From NCBI RefSeq assembly GCF_001005085.2, contig NZ_LBMU02000029.1, positions 171,908 to 235,907 of the forward strand: a stretch of DNA of 64,000 bases, in the 5' to 3' direction. The DNA is from Streptomyces humi (GTDB taxonomy: Bacteria; Actinomycetota; Actinomycetes; Streptomycetales; Streptomycetaceae). Positions 34,610 through 42,835 of this stretch are shown here, piece by piece; position 1 is the first letter of the stretch, and each line of letters starts with the position of its first letter. The position numbers were made by a program, and so were the translations under genes. The notes beneath the pieces are model-generated. The model saw only the letters and a list, made by a program, of their open reading frames with translations, did no database searches and was not told the DNA's origin.

Positions 34610-35206
34610 GTGAGCACGACACAGACACCACCTGTTCTCGCCGCAGAGCTGGCGCAGGCGTGGGCCGACATTCAGCGGTACCACCCCGAGCTGCCGGACC
34701 TTGCCGCGCCAGAGTCCCTGATCGGGGAGTCGTCGTCCGCGTGCGGTCACGAGCTCTCCTTCGAACGGCTGCTCCATGAGGCAGTCCACGGCATCGCCGC
34801 TTCCCGAGGAGTCCGCGACACCTCACGGGCCGGCCGCTACCACAACCGCCGATTCCTCGCGATCGCCGAGGAGCTGGGCCTGGACCACCCCGACGAGCCG
34901 CATCCCAGCAGCGGCTTCTCGCTGGTCTCGCTCAACCCCGAGGCGAAGCGCCGCTACCGCCCGACCATCGAGAGACTTCAGCGCGCCCTCAAGGCACACA
35001 CGGTGGCGACGTCCGCCGACACCACCCGCACCTTCCGCGGCCCGGCCGCCCGCCACGGATCCTCCGGTGGCGGCGTCCGCGTCAAGGCGGTGTGCGACTG
35101 CGGCCGCAATGTCCGGGTGGTTCCGTCGGTCCTGGCCCAGGCCCCCATCGTCTGCGGCGGCTGCGGCAAACCGTTCCGTATCCCGGAGGTCGTGGGCGCG
35201 GCATAG
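34610..35206 (+). CDS. SprT-like zinc metalloprotein with C-terminal zinc ribbon
   Basis: This 198-residue protein has HEAVH at residues 56-60 in the context FERLLHEAVHG, followed by RAGRYHNRRF with His-78. This is the HExxH plus downstream His layout of SprT/Spartan-type metallopeptidases. The C-terminus has two Cys pairs (C162/C164 and C182/C185: CDCG...CGGCG), as in the SprT zinc ribbon. Spartan proteases cleave DNA-protein crosslinks; a similar role here is inference. It starts at a GTG with no obvious ribosome binding site and lies upstream of rpsP. I recall an uncharacterised orthologue in S. coelicolor at this place. Confidence 0.7.
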   Translation: MSTTQTPPVLAAELAQAWADIQRYHPELPDLAAPESLIGESSSACGHELSFERLLHEAVHGIAASRGVRDTSRAGRYHNRRFLAIAEELGLDHPDEPHPSSGFSLVSLNPEAKRRYRPTIERLQRALKAHTVATSADTTRTFRGPAARHGSSGGGVRVKAVCDCGRNVRVVPSVLAQAPIVCGGCGKPFRIPEVVGAA

Positions 35207-35489
35207 GTCACGGCTGCTCGTGGCAGCCGCAGCCGTCGCCGCGCCCTGATGCGCCGGTCGGCGCACCCGACGTACGCCACCTCCACGCCGGGTGCGCCTT
35301 CGGCGTGCTCCCGTCCGACCGCCGGACCGAGCGACCCACAGGGTGTGGCACAATGGCTAGCTGTACTCGACAGCCGCACAGGACCCCTCTCTCCTCCGGC
35401 TGACGCGTCCATCGGGCACTCGGGTACCGCAACCCCACGCGGCAGTCTCGCCGTGCCCAACCACGTCAAAACCAGGAGAACCCACTCCC
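35207..35489 (+). other. rpsP leader and promoter region
   Basis: This 283-base gap has no gene. GTGTGGCACAATGGCTAGCTGTACT (35342-35366) is a plausible core promoter region for the rpsP operon, but I cannot assign hexamers securely. A small palindrome GCTGTACTCGACAGC follows. AGGAG before the rpsP GTG is the ribosome binding site. Confidence 0.35.
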
Positions 35490-35909
35490 GTGGCAGTCAA
35501 GATCAAGCTGAAGCGTCTGGGCAAGATCCGTTCGCCTCACTACCGCATCGTCGTCGCCGACTCCCGCACCCGCCGTGACGGCCGTGCGATCGAGGAGATC
35601 GGCAAGTACCACCCGACCTACCACCCGTCGGTCATCGAGGTGGACGCCGACCGTGTCGCGTACTGGCTCGGTGTCGGCGCCCAGCCGACCGAGCCCGTCC
35701 TCGCCATCCTGAAGAAGACCGGCGACTGGCAGAAGTTCAAGGGCGAGCCCGCCCCGGCGCCGCTGCTCGTCGCGGCCCCGAAGGCCACCCGCCCGACGTT
35801 CGAAGCGCTCGGCGGTGACGACGAGGGCAAGGGTGAGGCGATCACCCAGAAGAAGAAGGCTGAGAAGAAGGACGAGGCCGCGGCTGAGTCCGAGTCGACC
35901 GAGGCCTGA
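35490..35909 (+). CDS. rpsP: 30S ribosomal protein S16
   Basis: S16 binds 16S rRNA early in small-subunit assembly. The 139-residue product begins VAVKIKLKRLGKIRSPHYRIVVADSR, the family hallmark. It has a C-terminal extension of about 50 residues rich in Lys, Glu and Ala (QKKKAEKKDEAAAESE) not found in short bacterial S16. The start is a GTG with AGGAG 13 bases upstream. It leads the rpsP-khpA-rimM-trmD-rplS group. Confidence 0.97.
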   Translation: MAVKIKLKRLGKIRSPHYRIVVADSRTRRDGRAIEEIGKYHPTYHPSVIEVDADRVAYWLGVGAQPTEPVLAILKKTGDWQKFKGEPAPAPLLVAAPKATRPTFEALGGDDEGKGEAITQKKKAEKKDEAAAESESTEA

Positions 35910-35914
35910 GCAGC

Positions 35915-36154
35915 ATGCTCGAAGAGGCGCTTGAGCACCTCGTGAAGGGCATCGTCGACAACCCTGACGATGTGCAGGTCGCCTCGCGCAACCTGCGTCG
36001 CGGGCGCGTGCTGGAGGTCCGGGTGCACCCCGACGACCTCGGCAAGGTGATCGGCCGCAACGGCCGCACCGCGCGTGCCCTGCGCACCGTCGTGGGCGCC
36101 ATCGGCGGTCGCGGAGTACGCGTCGACCTCGTCGACGTGGACCACGTCCGCTGA
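35915..36154 (+). CDS. khpA: KH-domain RNA-binding protein KhpA
   Basis: This 79-residue single KH domain has the GxxG loop VIGRNGRTARALR (about residues 45-57). In Gram-positives KhpA pairs with KhpB and affects cell elongation and RNA regulation. It lies five bases after rpsP and its product starts MLEEALEHLVKGIVDNPDDV, the canonical start. A hairpin terminator follows. Confidence 0.95.
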   Translation: MLEEALEHLVKGIVDNPDDVQVASRNLRRGRVLEVRVHPDDLGKVIGRNGRTARALRTVVGAIGGRGVRVDLVDVDHVR

Positions 36155-36172
36155 CGCTTATCGCAACCGGCT

Positions 36173-36207
36173 CGGGCCGGGGAGGGCCACTGGCCGTCCC
36201 CGGCCCG
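36173..36207 (+). terminator. Hairpin between khpA and rimM
   Basis: An 11-base-pair stem (CGGGCCGGGGA 36173-36183 with 36197-36207) encloses a smaller GGCC-act-GGCC hairpin. It can separate rpsP-khpA from rimM-trmD or attenuate readthrough. Confidence 0.7.
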
Positions 36208-36264
36208 CAGTCGTATTGAGCGCAGTCGTATTGAGCGCAGTCCTATGAGCGCAGTCTTAGGAGC
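36207..36264 (+). repeat. Four tandem 14-15-bp repeats upstream of rimM
   Basis: GCAGTCGTATTGAGC at 36207 and 36222 is followed by GCAGTCCTATGAGC at 36237 and GCAGTCTTAGGAGC at 36251. The array occupies the rimM leader, 25-83 bases before the GTG. The third unit creates an in-frame ATG and the last an AGGAG. Confidence 0.9.
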
Positions 36265-36289
36265 AGGCAATGACAGGAGACCGAGGAAA

Positions 36290-36832
36290 GTGCAGCTCGT
36301 AGTCGCACGGATCGGCCGCGCCCACGGCATCAAGGGCGAGGTCACCGTGGAGGTACGCACCGACGAACCGGAGCTCAGGCTCGGACCGGGCGCCGTACTC
36401 GCCACCGATCCCGCCGGCGTGGGACCGCTCACCATCGAGACGGGCCGGGTCCACAGCGGCCGCCTGCTCCTGCGCTTCGAGGGCGTCAAGGACCGCACCG
36501 GAGCCGAGGCCCTGCGCAACACCCTCCTGATCGCCGAGATCGACCCGGAGGAACTGCCCGAGGGCGAGGACGAGTACTACGACCACCAGCTCATCGACCT
36601 GGACGTGGTCACCGAGGACGGCACCGAGGTCGGCCGGATCACCGAGATCTCGCACCTGCCCTCCCAGGACCTCTTCATCGTCGAGCGCCCCGACGGCAGC
36701 GAGGTGATGATCCCGTTCGTCGAGGAGATCGTCACCGAGATCGACCTGGAAGAGCAGAAGGCGGTCATCGCGCCCCCGCCCGGCCTGATCGACGACCAGG
36801 CCGAGATCGCGTCCTCACGGGAAGAGTCGTAA
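36290..36832 (+). CDS. rimM: Ribosome maturation factor RimM
   Basis: RimM binds S19 and helps mature the 30S head. The 180-residue protein begins VQLVVARIGRAHGIKGEVTV. A PRC-barrel C-terminal domain (about 90-170) contains DEYYDHQLIDLDV and LPSQDLFIVERPDG, which are diagnostic. I chose the GTG at 36290 with GGAGA upstream and because it matches the known start; an ATG at 36245 within a repeat array would add 15 residues. The stop is three bases from trmD. Confidence 0.95.
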   Translation: MQLVVARIGRAHGIKGEVTVEVRTDEPELRLGPGAVLATDPAGVGPLTIETGRVHSGRLLLRFEGVKDRTGAEALRNTLLIAEIDPEELPEGEDEYYDHQLIDLDVVTEDGTEVGRITEISHLPSQDLFIVERPDGSEVMIPFVEEIVTEIDLEEQKAVIAPPPGLIDDQAEIASSREES

Positions 36833-36835
36833 GCG

Positions 36836-37669
36836 ATGCGCCTCGACGTCGTCACGATCTTTCCCGAGTACCTGGAACCGCTGAACGTCTCGCTCGTCGG
36901 CAAGGCACGCGCGCGCGGACAGCTCGACGTCCATGTGCACGACCTGCGGGCCTGGACGTACGACCGCCACAACACGGTCGACGACACCCCGTACGGCGGC
37001 GGCCCCGGCATGGTCATGAAGACCGAGCCCTGGGGCGACGCCCTCGACTCCGCGCTCGCCGACGGCTACGACACCGGCTCGCACGCCCCCGCGCTGATCG
37101 TCCCCACCCCCAGCGGCCGCCCCTTCACGCAGGAACTCGCCGTCGAACTCTCCGAACGGCCCTGGCTGCTGTTCACACCTGCCCGCTACGAGGGCATCGA
37201 CCGGCGCGTCATGGACGAGTACGCGACCCGGATGCCGGTGTACGAGGTGTCCATCGGCGACTACGTGCTCGCCGGCGGCGAGGCGGCCGTACTGGTGATC
37301 ACCGAGGCCGTGGCACGGCTGCTGCCCGGTGTCCTCGGCAACGCCGAGTCGCACCGGGACGACTCGTTCGCGCCCGGCGCGATGGCCAACCTCCTGGAGG
37401 GCCCCGTCTACACCAAGCCGCCCGTCTGGCGCGGCCGGGACATCCCTGACGTGCTGCTCAGCGGCCATCACGGCAAGATCGCCCGCTGGCGTCGCGACGA
37501 GGCCCTGAAGCGGACCACCGCCCACCGGCCCGACCTGATCGAGCGCTGCGCCCCCGAGGCCTTCGACAAGAAGGACCGCGAGATGCTCTCCATCCTGGGC
37601 TGGGCCCCGGATCCGGCGGGCACTCCCCACGGCCGATTTTGGCGCAGGCCAGAGGGCGTGGAAGAATAG
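36836..37669 (+). CDS. trmD: tRNA (guanine-37-N1)-methyltransferase TrmD
   Basis: TrmD makes m1G37 in tRNAs and prevents frameshifting. The 277-residue SPOUT enzyme has MRLDVVTIFPEYLEPLN, the conserved DDTPYGGGPGMVMK (about residues 49-62), ARYEGIDRRV, and the knot segment YEVSIGDYVLAGGE. The ending RRPEGVEE is slightly long. It follows rimM closely and precedes rplS by 136 bases, the usual order. Confidence 0.97.
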   Translation: MRLDVVTIFPEYLEPLNVSLVGKARARGQLDVHVHDLRAWTYDRHNTVDDTPYGGGPGMVMKTEPWGDALDSALADGYDTGSHAPALIVPTPSGRPFTQELAVELSERPWLLFTPARYEGIDRRVMDEYATRMPVYEVSIGDYVLAGGEAAVLVITEAVARLLPGVLGNAESHRDDSFAPGAMANLLEGPVYTKPPVWRGRDIPDVLLSGHHGKIARWRRDEALKRTTAHRPDLIERCAPEAFDKKDREMLSILGWAPDPAGTPHGRFWRRPEGVEE

Positions 37670-37805
37670 ACCGCTGTTGTGCGCCCGTCCGGCGTGCGCC
37701 CCTGCCGCAGGGGGACACGACGCCCGCCCCGACCCGCACGGCAGACCCCATGGAACACCTAGTTTCCGTTGATGACCTGTGGCATCAGCGAGGAAAGCAG
37801 ACGAA

Positions 37806-38156
37806 ATGTCTCACCTGCTCGACACCGTCGACTCCGCGTCGCTGCGCAGCGACGTCCCGGCCTTCCGCCCGGGTGACACCGTCAACGTCCACGTCCGCGT
37901 CATCGAGGGCAACCGCTCCCGTGTGCAGCAGTTCAAGGGCGTTGTGATCCGCCGCCAGGGCAGCGGTGTCCGCGAGACCTTCACGGTCCGCAAGGTCTCC
38001 TTCTCCGTCGGCGTCGAGCGCACCTTCCCGGTGCACACCCCGATCGTCGAGAAGATCGAGCTCGTCACCCGCGGTGACGTGCGTCGCGCCAAGCTCTACT
38101 ACCTGCGCGAGCTGCGCGGTAAGGCCGCGAAGATCAAGGAGAAGCGCGAGAACTGA
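37806..38156 (+). CDS. rplS: 50S ribosomal protein L19
   Basis: L19 lies at the 30S-50S interface. The 116-residue product has FRPGDTVNVHVRVIEGNRSR, FKGVVIRRQGSGVRETFTVRK and the final KLYYLRELRGKAAKI, all typical. GGAAAG lies upstream of the ATG. The 136-base leader after trmD could contain a separate promoter. An in-frame ATG at 37779 is less likely because it has no ribosome binding site. Confidence 0.97.
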   Translation: MSHLLDTVDSASLRSDVPAFRPGDTVNVHVRVIEGNRSRVQQFKGVVIRRQGSGVRETFTVRKVSFSVGVERTFPVHTPIVEKIELVTRGDVRRAKLYYLRELRGKAAKIKEKREN

Positions 38157-38204
38157 TCTCGCGCGAACGGAGTTCTTATCGCGGCCGGATAGCATCTGGC
38201 CTCG

Positions 38205-38933
38205 ATGGACACCGAAGCACAGCCGACGGAGCGCGACCGCTCCTCCCGTCCCGATCCAGGGGACGCGGAGGACCGGTCGCGTTTCGCGTTCCTGACCCGG
38301 GTCGCCGACTGGCTGCCGGGCGGCTGGATCACCCTGACGCTCTTCACCTGCCTGGTGTTTTTGCTCGCCCTCAACACTTTCGTGGCCCAACCATTCCAGA
38401 TTCCCAGCGGATCCATGGAACAGGGATTGAGGATCGGGGACCGGGTTCTCGTAGATAAGTTGGCGTACCGTTTCGGTGCCGAGCCGCGCCGCGGCGATGT
38501 CGTCGTGTTCGACGGATCCGGGTATTTCGGGGACGCCGACTACATCAAACGCGTTGTCGGTGTGGGAGGAGACCATGTGGTCTGCTGCGACAAGAAGGGG
38601 AGGATCGAAGTGAACGGCCGGTCGGTCGACGAGACCGCGTTCCTCTATCCGGGGGACACCCCCTCCACCGTGGCCTTCGACGTCGTCGTCCCAGGCGGCC
38701 GGCTCTTCGTCCTCGGTGACCACCGCAGCGACTCCAGCGACTCCCGCGACCATCTCGGCTCGCCCGGCGGCGGCATGGTCCCCGTCAAGGAGGTCATCGG
38801 CCGCGCCGACTGGATCATCTGGCCGTACGCCCACTGGACCCGGCTCTCCCGCCCGGCCGCCTACGCGCGCGTGCCCGCGAGCGAGGCCGCCGGGGCGCGG
38901 CGGCCGAAGGTGGCGGAGGGCGTGCATGGGTAA
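38205..38933 (+). CDS. sipW: Type I signal peptidase SipW
   Basis: This 242-residue membrane serine protease cleaves Sec and Tat signal peptides. One N-terminal helix (about 40-60) precedes IPSGSMEQ with nucleophile Ser-70; the general base is Lys-115 in DYIKRVVGVGGD. Box E is GDHRSDSSDSRDH. TAGCAT lies ten bases before the ATG without a ribosome binding site, suggesting a leaderless start. It is the first of four adjacent paralogues and overlaps sipX by eight bases. Confidence 0.93.
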   Translation: MDTEAQPTERDRSSRPDPGDAEDRSRFAFLTRVADWLPGGWITLTLFTCLVFLLALNTFVAQPFQIPSGSMEQGLRIGDRVLVDKLAYRFGAEPRRGDVVVFDGSGYFGDADYIKRVVGVGGDHVVCCDKKGRIEVNGRSVDETAFLYPGDTPSTVAFDVVVPGGRLFVLGDHRSDSSDSRDHLGSPGGGMVPVKEVIGRADWIIWPYAHWTRLSRPAAYARVPASEAAGARRPKVAEGVHG

Positions 38934-40011
38934 CCGCGGCAGACCACGCGGCGTGCCCGTCGACGCCGCCGCCACGCTGCTGCCCACCGGGGTCCGGCGC
39001 ACCTCCAGCCCGGGCGGCGGCCGCTCCCGCGCGGAGCGGCGCAAGCTTCAGCGCAAGGTCAAGCGCAAGCGCCGGCGCGGAGCCATGCGGGAGATACCGC
39101 TGCTGGTCGGCGTCGCCGTCCTGATAGCGCTCGTGCTGAAGACGTTCCTCGTCCAGGCCTTCGTGATCCCGTCGGGCTCGATGGAGCAGACGATCCGGAT
39201 CGGCGACCGTGTCCTGGTGGACAAGTTCACCCCGTGGTTCGGCTGGCAGCCGCACCGCGGAGACGTCGTCGTCTTCCACGACCCGGGCGGCTGGCTGGCC
39301 GACGAGCAGACCACCAAGGCCGACGACCCGGTCGTCGTCAAGCAGCTCAAGGAAGGGCTCACCTTCATCGGCCTGCTGCCCTCCGCCAACGAGAAGGACC
39401 TCATCAAGCGGGTCATCGGCGTCGGCGGTGACCACGTCAAGTGCTGTGACGCGCAGGGCCGGGTGACCGTCAACGGCGTGCCGCTGACGGAGGGCAACTA
39501 CCTGTATCCCGGGAACGCCCCGTCCACCCAGGAGTTCGACATCACCGTCCCGCAGGGCCGGCTCTGGGTGATGGGCGACCACCGGGGCAACTCGGCCGAC
39601 TCCCGGGCCCACCAGGACACCGACTACGGCGGCACGGTCCCGGTGAGCAACGTGGTGGGACGGGCCAAGTGGATCGGCTGGCCGCTCGGGCACTGGTCCT
39701 CGCTCGAGGAACCTAAAACCTTCGCAAGCGTTTCTAACTCCGTGTCGGGGTCGACCGCGGCTCCCCAGGTGTCGCATAGGGTTGCCTCCGACGTTCCAGA
39801 CGGATACGTCCAACTCCCGAGCCCTGCGGAACTCCCGCTCGTTATGGGAGTGGTGGGCCTGCGCCGTGGATGGCGCCGGCGGCGGCACGGAGTAAGGAGT
39901 TGGCGTGGGGGATGTGGCGGTAGGCGCACGGTCGGGACACGACGGCGAGGAGCACGGGCGCCCCGAGGAGAATGTCCCCAGCGCAGACGGTGGTACCACC
40001 TCCGGCAGTGA
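38926..40011 (+). CDS. sipX: Type I signal peptidase SipX
   Basis: This 361-residue protein has a highly basic N-terminus (RAERRKLQRKVKRKRRRG) and one membrane segment (about 58-78). Nucleophile Ser-85 is in IPSGSMEQ and Lys-161 is in DLIKRVIGVGGD. After the catalytic domain comes a Ser-rich linker, a short hydrophobic piece (LPLVMGVVGL) and a long Arg/Gly-rich tail. The last 36 codons overlap the beginning of sipY in a different frame, so the tail is dual-coding or the true stop is compromised. Streptomyces Sip proteins differ in substrate preference. Confidence 0.88.
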   Translation: MGNRGRPRGVPVDAAATLLPTGVRRTSSPGGGRSRAERRKLQRKVKRKRRRGAMREIPLLVGVAVLIALVLKTFLVQAFVIPSGSMEQTIRIGDRVLVDKFTPWFGWQPHRGDVVVFHDPGGWLADEQTTKADDPVVVKQLKEGLTFIGLLPSANEKDLIKRVIGVGGDHVKCCDAQGRVTVNGVPLTEGNYLYPGNAPSTQEFDITVPQGRLWVMGDHRGNSADSRAHQDTDYGGTVPVSNVVGRAKWIGWPLGHWSSLEEPKTFASVSNSVSGSTAAPQVSHRVASDVPDGYVQLPSPAELPLVMGVVGLRRGWRRRRHGVRSWRGGCGGRRTVGTRRRGARAPRGECPQRRRWYHLRQ

Positions 40012-40924
40012 CGGCGGGCCGGCCGGGGGCCCCACCCCGGCGGACGGCTCGTACTCCGGCGGCGGCGGAGCCGGGACGGACGACGACGGCGGCGCGGCGG
40101 CACCCGCACCGAAGAAGCCCCGCTCCTTCTGGAAGGAGCTGCCGATCCTGATCGGCATCGCGCTGGTCCTGGCGCTGCTGATCAAGACGTTCCTGGTGCA
40201 GGCGTTCTCGATCCCGTCGGACTCGATGCAGAACACCCTCCAGCAGGGTGACCGCGTTTTGGTCGACAAGCTCACCCCGTGGTTCGGCTCCGAGCCGGAG
40301 CGCGGCGAGGTCGTCGTCTTCCACGACCCGGACGACTGGCTGGCGGGCGAGCCCACCGCCCAGCCGAACGCGATCCAGACGTTCCTCAGCTGGATCGGCC
40401 TGATGCCGTCCGCCGAGGAGAAGGACCTGATCAAGCGGGTCATCGGTGTCGGCGGCGACACCGTCTCCTGCAAGAACAGCGGCCCGCTCATGGTCAACGG
40501 CCATGCGCTGAACGAGCCTTACGTGTACCCGGGCAACACCCCGTGCAGCGTCGACGACCAGGGCGGCCAGTTCACGGTGAAGGTGCCCAAGGGCTACATC
40601 TGGGTGATGGGCGACCACCGCCAGAACTCCCGCGACTCCCGCTACAACCAGTCCGACAAGCACCACGGCATGGTCCCGGTGAAGGAGGTCGTCGGCCGTG
40701 CCATCGTCAAGGCCTGGCCGATCAACCGCTGGGGCACGCTGCCCGTCCCGGACACCTTCGACCAGTCCGGCCTCGACACGCAGGCCTCCGCCGCGGCCTC
40801 CCTCTCGGTGGCCCCGGAGGGCGTGGCCGTCGCCGCCGTCCTGCCGATCGTCGTGTGGCGCCGCCGGCGGGGCGACCGGACCGGGTCCAAGTTCGACCGG
40901 CGCGCCGCCGCCGGCAAGCGCTGA
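39905..40924 (+). CDS. sipY: Type I signal peptidase SipY
   Basis: In S. lividans SipY is the main signal peptidase. The 339-residue protein has a Gly/Ser/Asp-rich cytoplasmic N-terminus of about 70 residues and a membrane helix (about 80-97). Ser-107 is in IPSDSMQ and Lys-177 is in DLIKRVIGVGGD. Box E GDHRQNSRDSR is present. A C-terminal hydrophobic stretch (about 296-315, SVAPEGVAVAAVLPIVVW) ends in a basic tail, matching the known C-terminal anchor. It starts at a GTG inside sipX. Confidence 0.92.
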   Translation: MGDVAVGARSGHDGEEHGRPEENVPSADGGTTSGSDGGPAGGPTPADGSYSGGGGAGTDDDGGAAAPAPKKPRSFWKELPILIGIALVLALLIKTFLVQAFSIPSDSMQNTLQQGDRVLVDKLTPWFGSEPERGEVVVFHDPDDWLAGEPTAQPNAIQTFLSWIGLMPSAEEKDLIKRVIGVGGDTVSCKNSGPLMVNGHALNEPYVYPGNTPCSVDDQGGQFTVKVPKGYIWVMGDHRQNSRDSRYNQSDKHHGMVPVKEVVGRAIVKAWPINRWGTLPVPDTFDQSGLDTQASAAASLSVAPEGVAVAAVLPIVVWRRRRGDRTGSKFDRRAAAGKR

Positions 40925-41025
40925 CGCGACGCGCGCGGGCCCGGCTGACCGGCCCATGTGAAACCCTTGGGGAGCTTGTGACCAGGGCCGCCGAAGAAGG
41001 GCTGCCCCTGCCCGGTACCGCCGGG

Positions 41026-41031
41026 TAGGGT
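41026..41031 (+). promoter_or_regulatory. -10 element for a probable leaderless sipZ message
   Basis: TAGGGT ends eight bases before the ATG at 41040, with no ribosome binding site between. The -35 region is not recognisable. Confidence 0.4.
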
Positions 41032-41039
41032 GCGGCCTC

Positions 41040-41828
41040 ATGAGCGGCGAGAGCACGATACGTACGGCCCCGCGCAGCGGCGGCGGCACCAGCACCGGTA
41101 CGGCGCGGACCGGCAGCGGGCTCGGTAACCGGTTGTCCGGGATCGCGGTGGCGCTGGGCATCGTGCTCTTCCTCGGCGGGTTCGCCTGGGGAGCGGTGGT
41201 CTACCGGCCGTACACGGTGCCCACCGGTTCGATGACGCCGACGATCGACGCCGGGGACCGGGTGCTCGGCCAGCGCATCGACGGTGACCAGGTGCGCCGC
41301 GGCGACGTGGTCGTCTTCCGCGACACCAGCTGGGTCAGCAACGCGGACGTCGTCAAGCGCGTGGTGGCGGTCGGCGGGGACACGGTCGCCTGCTGCACCA
41401 AGGGCAAGCTCACCGTCAACGGCAAGCCGATCGACGAACCGTATCTGCCGGCCGGCAGCCTGGCCGAGCTCCAGGGCTTCCCGACCGTCACCGTTCCCAA
41501 GGGCCGGCTCTTCCTCCTCGGTGACGAGCGCCAGGGCTCCCTCGACTCCACCGCCCACCTCACCGACGCTGCCAAGGGCACGGTCGCGCGCGGCGCCGTG
41601 ACCGCGCGGGTGGATGCCGTGGTCTGGCCGATGAAGGGCATGCTCAAGCGCCCGACCGGCTTCGAGGAGCTGGGCAGCCTCTCCCAGCCGGGTCCGCTGC
41701 GCATCATCGAGCTCATGATCGTGGCCGGCGGTGTGCTGGTCCTGGGCGGCGGCGCCTACGGTCCCGTCGCCGGCCTGCTGAGCCGCTCCCGGAGCCGTGG
41801 CCGTACGGAGTCCGCCGGTGCCCGCTGA
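41040..41828 (+). CDS. sipZ: Type I signal peptidase SipZ
   Basis: This 262-residue protein has an N-terminal helix (about 33-55) and Ser-64 in VPTGSMTP. Lys-106 is in DVVKRVVAVGGD, and GDERQGSLDS replaces the usual GDHRxxSxDS. A C-terminal membrane segment (about 226-246) anchors it a second time. It is the most divergent of the four. The nudix gene starts before its stop, so the two are cotranscribed. Confidence 0.92.
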   Translation: MSGESTIRTAPRSGGGTSTGTARTGSGLGNRLSGIAVALGIVLFLGGFAWGAVVYRPYTVPTGSMTPTIDAGDRVLGQRIDGDQVRRGDVVVFRDTSWVSNADVVKRVVAVGGDTVACCTKGKLTVNGKPIDEPYLPAGSLAELQGFPTVTVPKGRLFLLGDERQGSLDSTAHLTDAAKGTVARGAVTARVDAVVWPMKGMLKRPTGFEELGSLSQPGPLRIIELMIVAGGVLVLGGGAYGPVAGLLSRSRSRGRTESAGAR

Positions 41829-42324
41829 GGCGCCGTACGAGGGCGGCCTGCGCAAGGTGGCCCGGGTCGTCCTGCTCGATCCCGACGACCGCATCCTGCT
41901 GCTGCACGGCCATGAACCGGACGACCCGGCCGACGACTGGTGGTTCACGCCCGGCGGCGGACTGGAGGGCGACGAGACCCGTGAGGAGGCCGCGCTGCGG
42001 GAACTCGGCGAGGAGACCGGCATCACGGACGTCGAACTCGGGCCGGTGCTGTGGCGCCGGATGTGCTCCTTCCCGTTCGCCGGCCGCCGCTGGGACCAGG
42101 ACGAGTGGTACTTCCTGGCCCGTACGACGCAGACGGCGGTCGAGGCCAGGGACCTGACCGAGCTGGAGCGGCGCAGTGTCGCCGGAGCGCGCTGGTGGAC
42201 GTGCCGGGAACTGACCCGGGCACATGAGACGGTGTATCCGACCAGACTCGCCGAGCTGTTCCGTAGGCTGCTCGACGAAGGTCCCCCCGTCAGGCCCGTC
42301 ACCCTTGACCCGGAAATCGTCTAG
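41818..42324 (+). CDS. Nudix hydrolase
   Basis: This 168-residue protein has a full Nudix box, GGGLEGDETREEAALRELGE followed by ETGI (about residues 43-66), matching GX5EX7REUXEEXGU. Such enzymes hydrolyse nucleoside diphosphates linked to another moiety; the substrate is not evident. The GTG at 41818 has ACGGAG upstream and overlaps the sipZ stop by 11 bases; a GTG at 41797 is possible. It is conserved at this position in Streptomyces as I recall. Confidence 0.9.
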   Translation: MPAEAPYEGGLRKVARVVLLDPDDRILLLHGHEPDDPADDWWFTPGGGLEGDETREEAALRELGEETGITDVELGPVLWRRMCSFPFAGRRWDQDEWYFLARTTQTAVEARDLTELERRSVAGARWWTCRELTRAHETVYPTRLAELFRRLLDEGPPVRPVTLDPEIV

Positions 42325-42380
42325 GGGCGCGCGGTACTGGCGCACAATGGTGGGATCGCACGGCTGAAGGGGAACATGCC

Positions 42381-42689
42381 ATGAGCGCCGAGGACCTCGA
42401 GAAGTACGAGACCGAGATGGAGCTGAAGCTCTACCGGGAGTACCGCGATGTCGTCGGTCTGTTCAAATACGTGATCGAGACCGAGCGGCGCTTCTACCTC
42501 ACCAACGACTACGAGATGCAGGTGCACTCGGTCCAGGGCGAGGTCTTCTTCGAGGTGTCCATGGCGGACGCCTGGGTCTGGGACATGTACCGGCCGGCTC
42601 GCTTCGTGAAGCAGGTCCGCGTGCTTACGTTCAAGGACGTGAACATCGAGGAGCTGAACAAGAGCGACCTGGAGCTGCCGGGCGGCTGA
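42381..42689 (+). CDS. DUF2469 protein
   Basis: This 102-residue acidic protein begins MSAEDLEKYETEMELKLYRE and contains FKYVIETERRFYLTNDYEM and VWDMYRPARFVKQVRV. The family is nearly universal in actinobacteria, strongly conserved and uncharacterised. It lies between the signal peptidases and yraN in most genomes. AAGGGGAA precedes the ATG. No metal or catalytic motif is apparent. Confidence 0.92.
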   Translation: MSAEDLEKYETEMELKLYREYRDVVGLFKYVIETERRFYLTNDYEMQVHSVQGEVFFEVSMADAWVWDMYRPARFVKQVRVLTFKDVNIEELNKSDLELPGG

Positions 42690-42752
42690 GCCCTCGGCGT
42701 CGGCGTGGATCGGCGTGGATCGTTTGTGCGGTCGCTCGTGTGGGTGACGGAG

Positions 42753-42761
42753 TTGTCCACA
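42753..42761 (+). other. Single DnaA-box-like sequence
   Basis: TTGTCCACA matches the Streptomyces DnaA box consensus. It stands alone upstream of yraN, so it is either incidental or a titration or regulatory site, not an origin. Confidence 0.3.
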
Positions 42762-42835
42762 ACGGCTGAGTAACCCACCAAGATCAACTTTCGGGTGCGG
42801 TGTGCGTGACGGTTGGCGCCGGAGGTGGTGCCGAC

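Noticed and set aside
42753..42761. Replication origin suggested by a DnaA box
   Set aside because: Only one box here and one possible weak box at 48711; no cluster, no dnaA or dnaN nearby.
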